DNA of 58,953 nucleotides from positions 1 to 58,953 of the forward strand of contig JAUWKI010000008.1 in assembly GCA_030614255.1 (NCBI GenBank). The letters are read 5' to 3'. Shown piece by piece: positions 33,538 through 42,297 of this stretch. The stretch comes from Actinomycetes bacterium. Its GTDB lineage: Bacteria > Actinomycetota > Aquicultoria > UBA3085 > Oleimmundimicrobiaceae. Within the stretch, counting starts at the first letter, position 1; every line of letters begins with the position of its first letter. The translations under genes were made by a program, and so were the position numbers. Below the pieces are notes generated by a model. That model ran no database searches. It had not been told where the DNA came from and was given only the letters and a program-made list of their open reading frames with translations.

Positions 33538-34337
33538 CTTTTACCGCTCTTTCCTATTCCACCAAAAGCAAGAAATCTAAATATCACGAAACCAGCCAGA
33601 CAAATAACTAGAAAGAGAACCGCCACCGCCGAAGAATGTTTCAAATCAAGCTGAGTGAAGACATCGTACACTTTTATCGGCGCAGTCATCGGATGATAAG
33701 CTAAAATTATAACAGCCCCAAACTCGCTTATCGCCCGTGCCCAAGTAAGAACCCAACCCGTTAGCACTCCTCTAATCGCAAGTGGAAGAGAGACTCTACG
33801 GAAAACCTCAAAAGGAGTGGCTCCCAAAGTACTCGCAACCTGCTCCAACCTCACATCAACCATCTCAAATCCTTCCCTAGCGTAATTAACCATAAAAGGC
33901 AAGCTTACAAAGAGCATGGCAACTATTATTCCTAGCTTGGTACCTACAAATCTTAAGCTGAAAAACCTCTCAAAGAGGACACCCACCATTCCATACCGTC
34001 CGAAAACAAACAACAACAAAATACCAGCCACCGTATGTGGAATAGCAAGAGGTAAATCGACTATCGATTCAATAAACGATTTCCCAAAAAACTTTTTCCG
34101 GGCAAGAATATAAGCCAAAGGAACTCCAAAAAGAGCAGCTATGGTTGCCGAAACAACTGCAAGAAAAACACTGTTAAATATCGCCTCTTGAACTCCCTTA
34201 TCGGTTGCCTCTTTGATTAAAATGGAGGGAGTTTGGGCCAAAAATGAGCGAAGGATGGGGAGCAGTATAAATAAAATCAACAAACCACCCATGAGCGAAA
34301 AGATATAATACATTGCATTAACTCGCTTAAATTTCAT
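33534..34337 (-). CDS. wtpB: Tungstate/molybdate ABC transporter permease
   Basis: The 267-residue permease has six membrane helices and the EAA-type loop GATPFEVFRRVSLPLAIRGVLTGWVLTWARAISEFGAVIIL, characteristic of molybdate/tungstate transporters (ModB/WtpB). The start is ATG at 34337, since GGAGAGGG lies five bases upstream; a TTG at 34352 is a weaker choice. It lies between wtpA and wtpC. A possible terminator follows wtpA, so wtpBC may depend on read-through or their own promoter. Confidence 0.9.
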   Translation of the reverse strand: MKFKRVNAMYYIFSLMGGLLILFILLPILRSFLAQTPSILIKEATDKGVQEAIFNSVFLAVVSATIAALFGVPLAYILARKKFFGKSFIESIVDLPLAIPHTVAGILLLFVFGRYGMVGVLFERFFSLRFVGTKLGIIVAMLFVSLPFMVNYAREGFEMVDVRLEQVASTLGATPFEVFRRVSLPLAIRGVLTGWVLTWARAISEFGAVIILAYHPMTAPIKVYDVFTQLDLKHSSAVAVLFLVICLAGFVIFRFLAFGGIGKSGKR

Positions 34338-34423
34338 ATTGTCCCTCTCCAAAATACCCGATTAATTTCCAAAACTTCTATGCAGATAATAACAAATAAT
34401 TGTTTAAGGCAATATAAATATTA

Positions 34424-34460
34424 GTAAAAAGCAAGGGGGACGACCAATATCCCCCTTGCC
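34424..34460 (-). terminator. Intrinsic terminator after wtpA
   Basis: On the minus strand GCAAGGGGGA and TCCCCCTTGC form a perfect ten-base-pair stem with a nine-base loop, followed by TTTTT. It starts a few bases after the wtpA stop. This would set the ratio of binding protein to membrane parts of the transporter. Confidence 0.85.
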
Positions 34461-34469
34461 TAAAATGAA

Positions 34470-35498
34470 TTAGCTCTCAACCTTCACAATACCTTTCAAC
34501 TCAGAAGGCAGCGTGTCGCCATCTTTTGTAAGAGGCGGGTTATAGGGTGGTTGACCGGCATCATCCATAATCTTCTGACCATTCTCACTCAAAAGCATTT
34601 TTACAAAGGCCATGGCAACCTCAGGATTTTCGGAATTTTTGGGGATGGTTACCCCATAGACAATAAATTTACCTTTCTTGGTTGCACCATCCGCCAACGT
34701 TATGGATGCCTGAGAGTAAAAATCGGCGAGCTCTTCCTTCTCAAGATTAATCTCCTCAGGCAATTCCAAAATCTTCAAACCGTGCTGCTTCGCAACGGAA
34801 AGATATTCGAAGGCATAATCGAGGTCACCAGATTGAAGTAGCGATATAAGCTCAACTGACTTGGGCCTTATATTCTCTTTGGGACAATGATCAATCAGAG
34901 TTTGATCCAAACCATCCACGCCGTAATGTTCCTCGGCCAACTGAAAGACCAGGCGGCTTCGGTAACCACAAGGGTCAGAATCGGGATCAGAATGACCATA
35001 CATCACACCGTCTCTTTGGAATATTTCATACCAATTATCTTTGGTTATCTCGCCCGCATACTTGCTTTTATCAGTATAGGCAATAACCATTCTGTTACTT
35101 GCGAATTTTACATTCCAATCAGCATAGTCCGGTTTAAGAAGTTCATCTATGACCGTATAGTCAGCTGAAGCCATAACGTCACAATTTTTATTCAGCTCAC
35201 ATATTTTTTTGGCACAATCGCGACTCCCAGCGCCTTCGAGAAGAACATTAACACTTGGGTGTTCTTTCTCAAATTCAGCCTTAAGCACCTCAAAAGGCAC
35301 CTTGAGACTCCCAGCATGAAATACAATCAAATCACCCTTTAATGTATCTTTTTCTTCAACCTTTTCATTGGTTTCTTTAACTGCATTCTCCTCATTTCCT
35401 GATTTTTGACAACCAACAATTCCAAAAAGTAACGCACCAATGATAAGTGATGAAACTAAAATGATTATCAAGTTTCTTTTATTAAATCTTTTAAACAA
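34470..35498 (-). CDS. wtpA: Tungstate/molybdate-binding lipoprotein
   Basis: The protein captures tungstate or molybdate outside the cell and delivers it to WtpBC. A lipoprotein signal ends in LFGIVGC, with Cys as the lipid anchor. The mature part begins LIVFHAGSLKVPFEVL, the WtpA/ModA oxyanion-site signature, and continues with LLEGAGSRDCAKKI, DVMASADYTVID, GHSDPDSDPCGYRSRL and LDYAFEYLSVAKQHG; these agree with the archaeal WtpA group. The start is TTG at 35498 with AAAGGAGG seven bases upstream; an ATG at 35537 is the alternative. A Moco-type riboswitch and terminator precede it. Confidence 0.92.
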   Translation of the reverse strand: MFKRFNKRNLIIILVSSLIIGALLFGIVGCQKSGNEENAVKETNEKVEEKDTLKGDLIVFHAGSLKVPFEVLKAEFEKEHPSVNVLLEGAGSRDCAKKICELNKNCDVMASADYTVIDELLKPDYADWNVKFASNRMVIAYTDKSKYAGEITKDNWYEIFQRDGVMYGHSDPDSDPCGYRSRLVFQLAEEHYGVDGLDQTLIDHCPKENIRPKSVELISLLQSGDLDYAFEYLSVAKQHGLKILELPEEINLEKEELADFYSQASITLADGATKKGKFIVYGVTIPKNSENPEVAMAFVKMLLSENGQKIMDDAGQPPYNPPLTKDGDTLPSELKGIVKVES

Positions 35499-35576
35499 CT
35501 TTCTTCCTCCTTTGAGTAGTTTATAACTTCCGTCCATTTCTTCTGTATCCTCTGTAAAATCACCTCCTTTTAAAAG

Positions 35577-35616
35577 AATAAAAGACTAGCAATCACTGTG
35601 TGACTGCTAGTCTTTT
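35577..35616 (-). terminator. Attenuator-type terminator in the wtpA leader
   Basis: On the minus strand GACTAGCAGTCAC and GTGATTGCTAGTC form a 13-base-pair stem (one G-T pair) with a three-base loop, followed by TTTTATT. It lies just after the riboswitch and before the wtpA start, as expected for a transcriptional off-switch. Confidence 0.88.
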
Positions 35617-35617
35617 T

Positions 35618-35732
35618 AAAACCAGTCTCCTTTCCGTCACGGGAGGCAATACCGTTTCCAGTAGAACCCTATCGGTCACCCTCCATATCCCACAAGAATC
35701 TTGCGGAATTTAGGTCAAGTGACTCGGAGAAA
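35618..35732 (-). promoter_or_regulatory. Moco/tungsten-cofactor-type riboswitch upstream of wtpA
   Basis: The minus strand reads ACTCCGAGTCA near its 5' end, a CCGCAAG/CTTGTGG hairpin, GACCGATAGGGTT, GGAAACGGTATTGCCTCCCGT and GACGGAAAGGAGAC at the 3' end. CTCCGAG, the CTCC...GAAAGGAG pairing and the internal GATAGGGT are shared by two further leaders in this window (36172-36320 and 53268-53356), all before molybdenum/tungsten or formate dehydrogenase genes. The pattern agrees with the Moco RNA family; whether it senses Moco or tungsten cofactor cannot be said. Confidence 0.85.
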
Positions 35733-35763
35733 AAACATATTTAATTAAATTATTAAAAAACTA

Positions 35764-35952
35764 TTAAAAACAACCGAGCTGGCAACCGTAAAGTTTTATC
35801 TCAAGCTCGTTTACAACGTCGCCAACCACTTTCGGGGATACACCCAACTCTTTTGCTATTTTATGAGCCATTGGGCAGGAAATTCTCCCCTCTTTAGTTT
35901 TCTCTTTAACCATCTCTCTAACTTTATCTAAACTACATGATGCAGAAGACAT
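35764..35952 (-). CDS. Small HTH-like protein with Cys-rich tail, riboswitch-controlled
   Basis: The 62-codon protein has a predicted winged or simple helix-turn-helix core (CPMAHKIAKELGVSPKVVGDVVNELEIKL) and a C-terminal Cys motif GCQLGCF. Two further Cys residues are near the N terminus and in ISCPMA, so metal or cluster binding is possible. AAAGGAGGG lies eight bases upstream of the ATG. A Moco-type riboswitch with terminator precedes it at 36136-36320, and the wtpA riboswitch follows 32 bases after its stop codon. A role as a cofactor-linked regulator is plausible but unproven. I do not recognise a named family. Confidence 0.75.
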   Translation of the reverse strand: MSSASCSLDKVREMVKEKTKEGRISCPMAHKIAKELGVSPKVVGDVVNELEIKLYGCQLGCF

Positions 35953-35967
35953 CTATAAAACCCTCCT

Positions 35968-36130
35968 TTTATAGTCAGGAGTCTGTTAGTCGGAAGTCAG
36001 TAGTTTTTTGATTCGCTTGTTGGGTAGCTTGTTTGTTTTTTGACTCTAAGCTCTCCGATCTATGCTCCATGCTCTTAGCTTTACCATACTCCACACACCC
36101 TACACTCTTTTAACTTTCCACCTTCCTCTT
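35968..36130. repeat. Dispersed repeats inserted in the leader of the 62-codon gene
   Basis: The stretch between the second riboswitch terminator and the 62-codon gene consists of AGTCAGGAGTCTGTTAGTCGGAAGTC words (35971-36003), an unrelated TTGTTGGGTAGCTTG segment, and GCTCTCCGATC/GCTCCATGCTC words (36050-36090). These are the same families as in spacers elsewhere. They lengthen the untranslated leader by about 150 bases. Confidence 0.65.
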
Positions 36131-36135
36131 TCAAC

Positions 36136-36168
36136 TAAAAACGCCATTCCCACATATGGAAATGGCGT
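36136..36168 (-). terminator. Terminator of the second Moco-type riboswitch
   Basis: On the minus strand GACGCCATTTCC and GGGAATGGCGT form a long stem (one mismatch) around ATATGT, followed by TTTTT. It directly follows the riboswitch GGAAAGGAG element, in the position of an expression-platform terminator. Confidence 0.85.
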
Positions 36169-36171
36169 CAC

Positions 36172-36320
36172 CTTAAGACACTCCTTTCCAAATACGGGAG
36201 ACACAAAAATTTCTTCTTGCACCCTACGGACTCCTTGACTAAAGGCCCTACGGTCATATTCCGTAACCCGCCCCGTAGCATTTCTGCGGGGTAAATCTTA
36301 GGAATAATGACTCGGAGTTT
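36172..36320 (-). promoter_or_regulatory. Second Moco/tungsten-cofactor-type riboswitch
   Basis: The minus strand has AAACTCCGAGTCA at the 5' side, then a strong CCCCG...CGGGG hairpin, GGAATATGACCGTAGGGC, a CCGTAGGGTGC segment, and GTGTCTCCCGTATTTGGAAAGGAGTGT at the 3' side. The CTCCGAGTCA start and the CTCCC...GGAAAGGAG end match the wtpA leader. It controls the 62-codon gene and perhaps wtpA by read-through. The CCCCG stem is longer than in the other two copies, which could reflect a ligand difference. Confidence 0.8.
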
Positions 36321-36407
36321 ATAACTCTTAAATTTTTTTAAATCTATATCTTGTATCTTTAAAATTCTATCCTAATACTTCTTTTCCTTTAAAATTATCA
36401 AAAAATT

Positions 36408-37274
36408 TTATTCTGCAACACAAATTTTATTTCTGCCACTTTCTTTCGCTTCATAAAGCGCCTCATCGGCTTTTACAACTAACCCGGAAGCATCTTCCGC
36501 GTCGTGAGGATACACGGAAACACCGCCGCTTATTGTCTTCTTTACAACCGGTTGTTCTCTGTTCCCCGGAAATTCAAGAGATTCAACCGCTTTCCGTATC
36601 CTCTCAGCAACGACAACGGCTTGCTCCCTTGAGGCACGAGGAAGTAAAATTACAAACTCCTCCCCGCCGTATCTAGAAACAACATCGATATCCCTGGTGT
36701 TTTTCCTAATCGTCTTGGCTATCTTTTTTAGCACCACATTCCCTTGCTCGTGACCAAAAGTATCGTTGTAATGTTTAAAATGATCTATATCCATCATGAT
36801 AAACGACAGTTCCTTTTCGTATCTATCCGCTCTTTTCTTTTCTTCCTCCATCCTATCTAGGAAATAGCTGTAATTAAAGAGCCCTGTAAGGCGATCATGA
36901 ATAGAGAGGAGTTCTAACGCTATCTGTTGTTTCTTCTGCTTCTTCGAAAGAACCCCCAAAATTGAACCCACGATTAAAAAGATTGACATGCCAATAGCTA
37001 TTTCTAAAATCGTACTCTCCACGCTTAAAGCTCGATAAAATTCAGGGGAGCTCACGCTTGAGTAAAGCCACCATGAAACCGCCCCCGTGCTCACCAAGCC
37101 AATAGCAACCACTCCATAAATATCATATACAATAGCAGCAATCACCAAAGGTACTACATAAAGTGTCCAATAAGTGAGAACACCGTGAGGATAAGAGAAA
37201 TAGATTGCAAGATTTGCGAAAGCAAATGTCAATACGATGAGTAATACGCTCCGCAAATATTTACCTCGTTTCAC
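36408..37274 (-). CDS. Membrane diguanylate cyclase (GGDEF)
   Basis: The 288-codon protein has about four membrane helices (residues 8-100) and a cytoplasmic GGDEF domain. SRYGGEEFVILLP holds the active-site GGEEF, and RDID five residues earlier is the RxxD inhibitory site. ISGGVSVYPHDAED and ADEALYEAKESGRNKI complete the domain. It should make cyclic di-GMP in response to an unknown signal sensed at the membrane. It starts 11 bases after the last antiporter gene, so it is probably cotranscribed with that operon. Confidence 0.92.
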   Translation of the reverse strand: MKRGKYLRSVLLIVLTFAFANLAIYFSYPHGVLTYWTLYVVPLVIAAIVYDIYGVVAIGLVSTGAVSWWLYSSVSSPEFYRALSVESTILEIAIGMSIFLIVGSILGVLSKKQKKQQIALELLSIHDRLTGLFNYSYFLDRMEEEKKRADRYEKELSFIMMDIDHFKHYNDTFGHEQGNVVLKKIAKTIRKNTRDIDVVSRYGGEEFVILLPRASREQAVVVAERIRKAVESLEFPGNREQPVVKKTISGGVSVYPHDAEDASGLVVKADEALYEAKESGRNKICVAE

Positions 37275-37285
37275 AATTGCCTCCT

Positions 37286-39349
37286 TTAGCCTATTAGTTT
37301 AATGGAAACAAAACACAATACCAACAAAAATAAGATTAAAAATATGCTGAAATTTAAATCCTCAATATAAAGGTTAAATTCTTTTTTGGTCTCACTTGCA
37401 GATAAACTACGGTATGTTTTAGCCAAGAAACCGCTCCATAGACTTTTTATAATATAGTTGGCTCTTGCTACGATGTAAGTTTCAACCCTTAAATAAATCT
37501 TTTTAACATGTCTCTTTGAAATAAAAATAAGTGACCTTAAAACATAGGATTCTCCTTCAATAAGTGCCTCCGTCGAACGCCCCTTTTTCGCAATCATTTC
37601 TTTAATTTCTCTCGTTGCCCTCGAAGTATGCATTTCAATTAAGTGACTTTCTTCATGTAACAAGAAATAAACCCCTAAAGCAAATTGCTCAAACCAGTAA
37701 TTGACACCAAACCACCGGGGGAAACGAAGGTGAAAAAGACCATATCTTGTTCCCACAGTAAATATAAATATGCCCACAGCCAGTGAGATAACCAAGCTTT
37801 GGATATCATGCAACGTCAAAATATTTACCGTTCTTATACTGCTTAAAGCAGTTCCCGTGTATCCCAGATGTTTTAAAAGAGGAAGTATAAAAAACGTCCA
37901 AAAACGTCCGGGGAAAATGCCCAAAGCAAAAACCATGATGGCCAGCGCCATAATTCCAACAAGCATGGAAGACGATGCATCCTTAACTTTCTCATATTTT
38001 TTCGGCGCCCTACCTAAAAAAACGAGAGTAAACAGCTTGATAAAAGAGGCGATTGTTCCTCCACAAGTTACAATGAAAAGAACATTAACCAGACCGACCC
38101 ACCCGCCATGACCTAAATGAGCCAATGCTTGATGAATAAGCGTTTTGCTGGCATATCCGTTAAAAAGAGGGACACCGCTAATCCCCAATGAAGCAACAAG
38201 CGTGCAAAAAGCGACGATGGGCATCTTTTTAACCAAACCACCCAGCTTATACATGTTAAGCTCGCCAGTTCGATAGTAAACTGCTCCCACGGTCAAAAAG
38301 AGACATGATTTAAAGAGAGCGTGGTTAACTATATGGTACATGCTGCCACCAAGAGCTAAGGCCCCTTCAACCCCCAGATATGCTGCACACCCTACCCCCA
38401 AAACAATGTAACCCATTTGGCTGATGCTGTGGTAGGCCAACATCTTTTTAGCGTTCTCTTGCAATAGAGCCATAAACACCGCAACAAGCATGGTGATGAT
38501 GCCCACCCAAATCACAATAGACCCAACGACAATTGAGCTCTGCTCTGGTCCAAAGATTGAAAACAGAGACCTGATAATACCGTAAACCCCAACCTTTATC
38601 ATTACCCCGGAAAGAAGAGCGCTTGCTGGAGTTGGGGCAACAGGATGAGCGTCCGGAAGCCAGATGTGAAATGGTATCACGCCAGCTTTAACGCCAAAAC
38701 CGATACCCATTAATGCAAATATAATAAATTTAATATATTCAGAAGTTCCTTTTATGCCCGTAGCAAAATCAATGTTGCCTGTAACCTTACAATAAAGAAG
38801 AATTCCCATCAAAAGAGCTATATCTCCCAGAAACACCATTACAAGATATTTCGCGCCCGCCTTAAATGCTTTCTTGTCCTCGTTATGCACTATCAAAGGA
38901 TAAGCAGATATTCCCAGAATTTCGAAGAAGATAAACAAGGTTAAAAAGTTTCCCGCTAAAAAAACTCCCAAATTAGCCGAAAAAGCTAGTAATAAGAAAG
39001 CATAAAAACGCCCTTGATTAGATGAACTCTTCAAATAAGTAAAGGAGTAAAGCGTAGCGGCAGTCCAAATAAAAGCAGTCAAAAAAGCCAGCAAGGCACT
39101 CATCGGGTTGATGGAAAATCTTATCTCGGCAAAGGAAAGAAAGGGATATCCAACTACAATTGCCTCACCTTTGCTGAAGCAATACAATATTGAGGTTAAA
39201 ATCAATGTAACAATGGTTAGCGATGCCGCTAGATAGTTTCTCAACATAGCGGACTTAGAACTAACCCAATAAACTAAACCTGCCCCAAAAAGAGGCAATA
39301 ATATTATCGTTGCCAGCAAAACAAATTGAAAAAACACTTCAACCTCCAA
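37286..39349 (-). CDS. Mrp/NuoL-type antiporter subunit, large (687 codons)
   Basis: The protein has about 16 membrane helices. HNEDKKAFKAGAKYLVMVFLGDIALL, GIGFGVKAGVIPFHIWLPDAHPVAPTPASALLSGVMIKVGVYG and MLAYHSISQMGYIVLGVG are the hallmark blocks of NuoL/M/N and MrpA/D ion channels. A C-terminal extension of some 150 residues carries the long amphipathic region and a last helix, as in NuoL/MrpA. It probably moves protons or sodium as part of the complex encoded upstream. It is the third such large subunit in the operon. Confidence 0.9.
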   Translation of the reverse strand: MEVEVFFQFVLLATIILLPLFGAGLVYWVSSKSAMLRNYLAASLTIVTLILTSILYCFSKGEAIVVGYPFLSFAEIRFSINPMSALLAFLTAFIWTAATLYSFTYLKSSSNQGRFYAFLLLAFSANLGVFLAGNFLTLFIFFEILGISAYPLIVHNEDKKAFKAGAKYLVMVFLGDIALLMGILLYCKVTGNIDFATGIKGTSEYIKFIIFALMGIGFGVKAGVIPFHIWLPDAHPVAPTPASALLSGVMIKVGVYGIIRSLFSIFGPEQSSIVVGSIVIWVGIITMLVAVFMALLQENAKKMLAYHSISQMGYIVLGVGCAAYLGVEGALALGGSMYHIVNHALFKSCLFLTVGAVYYRTGELNMYKLGGLVKKMPIVAFCTLVASLGISGVPLFNGYASKTLIHQALAHLGHGGWVGLVNVLFIVTCGGTIASFIKLFTLVFLGRAPKKYEKVKDASSSMLVGIMALAIMVFALGIFPGRFWTFFILPLLKHLGYTGTALSSIRTVNILTLHDIQSLVISLAVGIFIFTVGTRYGLFHLRFPRWFGVNYWFEQFALGVYFLLHEESHLIEMHTSRATREIKEMIAKKGRSTEALIEGESYVLRSLIFISKRHVKKIYLRVETYIVARANYIIKSLWSGFLAKTYRSLSASETKKEFNLYIEDLNFSIFLILFLLVLCFVSIKLIG

Positions 39350-40814
39350 AATAACACATGGTCACATTGTTAACCAATAAAAGTAAGCCCTTCGGGAATA
39401 TGCCAAAGACTAAACCCATTAAAACCCCTGCTCCTATTGGAAAAAGCATCGTCCAGTTTAGTTGTAAATCGCAAACAAAATCAACATTAGATTGCTTAAA
39501 AAAGAGTACGTAAACTACATATAGCAAATAGAAAGCGCATAAAATAGCACCGGCAATAAGAACTCCCATCGCGCTTGGCTGACCTGTCTCCATCGGCCCT
39601 TGCCAAAGATACCATTTGCCCACAAAACCTAAGGTTAAGGGCATTCCAATTAACCCCAAAGAACCAATCGCAAAACAAGTTGAGACAAAGGGCAGTCTAC
39701 GGCCTATGCCTGAAAGTTCACTAACCTTTGTCTTTCCTGTCTGGATATCAATAGCTCCCGCGCAGAAGAAAAGGGAAAGCTTTAAAAAAGCATGAGTTAC
39801 CAGAAGGAGAAGCCCCCCAACAAGTGCAGTGGGACTTAGAAGAGCCAGCCCTAAAATAGGGTAAGAAATATAATCAACAGTGGAAAACGCCAACCTTCTC
39901 TTAAGATCATCTTGTCTAAGCGCCATCAATGAGCCATAGATAATTGTTGCGCCAGATATAAAAACCAGCAGAACCCCAACGCCCATACTTCGAACCAACT
40001 CTATACCAAATACATTTAAAATCACGCGCATAATTCCATAAACTCCCACATTTACCACCGCAACAGCATGCAACAATCCGGTTACAGGAGTTGGCGCTAT
40101 CGATACCGTGGGCAACCAATTGCTGAAGGGGAAAATTGCTGCCTTGATTCCAAACCCTACAATATAGCTACAGAATAGGACAAGAAGCATCTTCGATCCG
40201 ATTTCGGAAGAGATTAATCCAATTTTTGCAAAAGCCCGCGGTCCTGCAAATTCAGGAGTTGATAATACAGCAAATAACAAAAACATTTCTCCTATTAAAA
40301 GATAGACCAAATATTTCTTGCCTGCTTTTAACGCTGCCGGAGTTTCGGCATGAACCACCAAAGGGTAGGTAAAGATGGTCAATAGTTCATATAGAGCAAA
40401 TAGAGTTAGCATGTTCCCGGCCATCGTTACACCTATAGCAGTGGCCGCGCTCAAAGTAAAAAACCCGAAGAACCTGGCTCTAGAGTCAGGAAACTTCATT
40501 TCCATATATTTTATGGAATAAGGGATACTCGCCACCCATAAAAGAGAAGTGATGCCCGCAAAAAACAGACCAAGCCAATCTACCCTAAAACAGAAGGTGA
40601 AACCCGCGCCAAAACAGATGGGGCAGCAAACATCCATATTCCCCCGCACCAACATGGAATATAATGCAGATACGAGAGCAAGAGATAGAAGTGCGGCAAT
40701 CGAACTCAAAAATCCCATTAGCTTTTTGTTTTTGCCCGTAAAAAAGATGGCAATTCCAATTAGAAAAGGCAACGCAACAGCAGTAATGGGTATCATGCTG
40801 ACCATTTGATTCAT
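39339..40814 (-). CDS. Mrp/NuoM-type antiporter subunit
   Basis: This 491-codon protein has about 14 helices and the shared antiporter blocks HAETPAALKAGKKYLVYLLIGEMFLL, GFGIKAAIFPFSNWLPTVSIAPTPVTGLLHAVAVVNVGVYG and LAFSTVDYISYPILGLAL. It lies between two other antiporter subunits, overlapping the next gene by 11 bases. It appears intact. Ion specificity cannot be read by eye. Confidence 0.9.
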   Translation of the reverse strand: MNQMVSMIPITAVALPFLIGIAIFFTGKNKKLMGFLSSIAALLSLALVSALYSMLVRGNMDVCCPICFGAGFTFCFRVDWLGLFFAGITSLLWVASIPYSIKYMEMKFPDSRARFFGFFTLSAATAIGVTMAGNMLTLFALYELLTIFTYPLVVHAETPAALKAGKKYLVYLLIGEMFLLFAVLSTPEFAGPRAFAKIGLISSEIGSKMLLVLFCSYIVGFGIKAAIFPFSNWLPTVSIAPTPVTGLLHAVAVVNVGVYGIMRVILNVFGIELVRSMGVGVLLVFISGATIIYGSLMALRQDDLKRRLAFSTVDYISYPILGLALLSPTALVGGLLLLVTHAFLKLSLFFCAGAIDIQTGKTKVSELSGIGRRLPFVSTCFAIGSLGLIGMPLTLGFVGKWYLWQGPMETGQPSAMGVLIAGAILCAFYLLYVVYVLFFKQSNVDFVCDLQLNWTMLFPIGAGVLMGLVFGIFPKGLLLLVNNVTMCYFGG

Positions 40815-40818
40815 TTAC

Positions 40819-42297
40819 TCACCTCAAAAAACCTAGGATTTCTTTTACACCAGGCTCTATCAGAACAAAAGCAGCCCTAGGAAACACGCCAAAGAAAATA
40901 GTTAAAAAAGCTAGCACCCCTAAAGGAAGAAGCATTTTCAGAGGAGCTTCCTTTACTTCTACCTTAGAATCCGGCTTTTCAAAAAAGATACAACTAATGA
41001 TTCGAAGACAGTACAAGAGGGAAAGAAAACCCCCCAGCAAAATCGCCCCAACTGACCCCCATAATCCTTGCTTAATGGCTGCGAGGCACAGATAATATTT
41101 ACTCACAAAACCACATGTCATGGGAATACTTGCAATCGACGCTAAACCAATTGCAAAAAATCCCATTGTAATAGGCATTCTTTTCCCAATACCTTTCATT
41201 TCATCAAGATTTCTAAATCCCGTCTTATAAATTACCGCTCCAGCGCCAAGAAAAAGAGCTGATTTAGCAAAAGCGTGATTTAAAAGCTGCAGCATGCTTC
41301 CCATTAGACCAGAGTATGAGAAGAAAAATACTCCGATGGCCGCAAACCCGATTTGACTTATGCTGGACTGAGCTAAAAGAATCTTTAAATCATTTTCAAA
41401 TAGGGCAAAAATGGCACCTAAAATTATTCCAACAGATATCAAGCCCCTGAAAAACACCACAAAACTAACAGGATACACACCGGGTAAAATGTAATAGACA
41501 ACCTTAATCATTCCAAAAACGCCAATTCCTATGACCAAGCCGGACAAGAGCGCGCTAACGGGAGCGGGGGCTTTGCCATGAGCTTTTGGCAACCATACGT
41601 GTAATGGAAATATGGCCGCCTCGATAATAAACGCGACTATCAATAATAACGCTCCCGTCTGAATAACCGTTAAATCAGAGAGCTCCTTTACTCTAAGAGC
41701 TATTTGAGTAAAATTAAGGGTCCCCGTCACAGAGTATATAAAACCTAAGCCCAATAAAATGAAAAGCGAGGAAACTATCCCCATTACCAGATATCTAAAA
41801 CCAGCTCTCAACGCTTCCCTGTCTCCCGATATTGCAACCAGTGAATAGCTACTTAATGAAAGGATTTCAAAAAATATAAACATGTTAAAAATATCGCCAG
41901 ATATAACGAAACCAACTATCGAACCTATAAGGAAAAGAACTAACATGTAGTAAAAGGGGATTTTTTGATGGTCAAGCACTTTTTTAATATAAAGTTCAGA
42001 ATAGATAATCGAAATTAAACCAACGATAGCTATTAAGAGAAGCATATATACTGAAAGACGGTCTATGAATATCTCTATTCCCCAGGGAGGAGGCCAATCA
42101 CTCACGTAGTATACAAAAGAACCCTCCGTTATTACCTTCACCATCAAAAAAAGAGATGAAATAAGACAAAATATCATCGTCAAAACGGATAGAACAAAGG
42201 CAATGTTTCTTTTAAAAGTCAACAAAACAGAGATTAAAACAGCCACAGCTATGGGTACCGCCACCATTAATACCGGTAAGTGAAGAACAAAACTCAT
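40819..42297 (-). CDS. mrpD: Mrp antiporter subunit D (MrpD/MbhH-like)
   Basis: The 492-codon protein has about 14 membrane helices. SGDREALRAGFRYLVMGIVSSLFILLGLGFIYSVTGTLNF, EAAIFPLHVWLPKAHGKAPAPVSALLSGLVIGIGVFG and LAQSSISQIGFAAIGVF mark it as a proton-conducting MrpD/NuoN-type subunit. It overlaps mrpC by four bases, the usual order C then D. It is of normal length for MrpD. Confidence 0.92.
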   Translation of the reverse strand: MSFVLHLPVLMVAVPIAVAVLISVLLTFKRNIAFVLSVLTMIFCLISSLFLMVKVITEGSFVYYVSDWPPPWGIEIFIDRLSVYMLLLIAIVGLISIIYSELYIKKVLDHQKIPFYYMLVLFLIGSIVGFVISGDIFNMFIFFEILSLSSYSLVAISGDREALRAGFRYLVMGIVSSLFILLGLGFIYSVTGTLNFTQIALRVKELSDLTVIQTGALLLIVAFIIEAAIFPLHVWLPKAHGKAPAPVSALLSGLVIGIGVFGMIKVVYYILPGVYPVSFVVFFRGLISVGIILGAIFALFENDLKILLAQSSISQIGFAAIGVFFFSYSGLMGSMLQLLNHAFAKSALFLGAGAVIYKTGFRNLDEMKGIGKRMPITMGFFAIGLASIASIPMTCGFVSKYYLCLAAIKQGLWGSVGAILLGGFLSLLYCLRIISCIFFEKPDSKVEVKEAPLKMLLPLGVLAFLTIFFGVFPRAAFVLIEPGVKEILGFLR

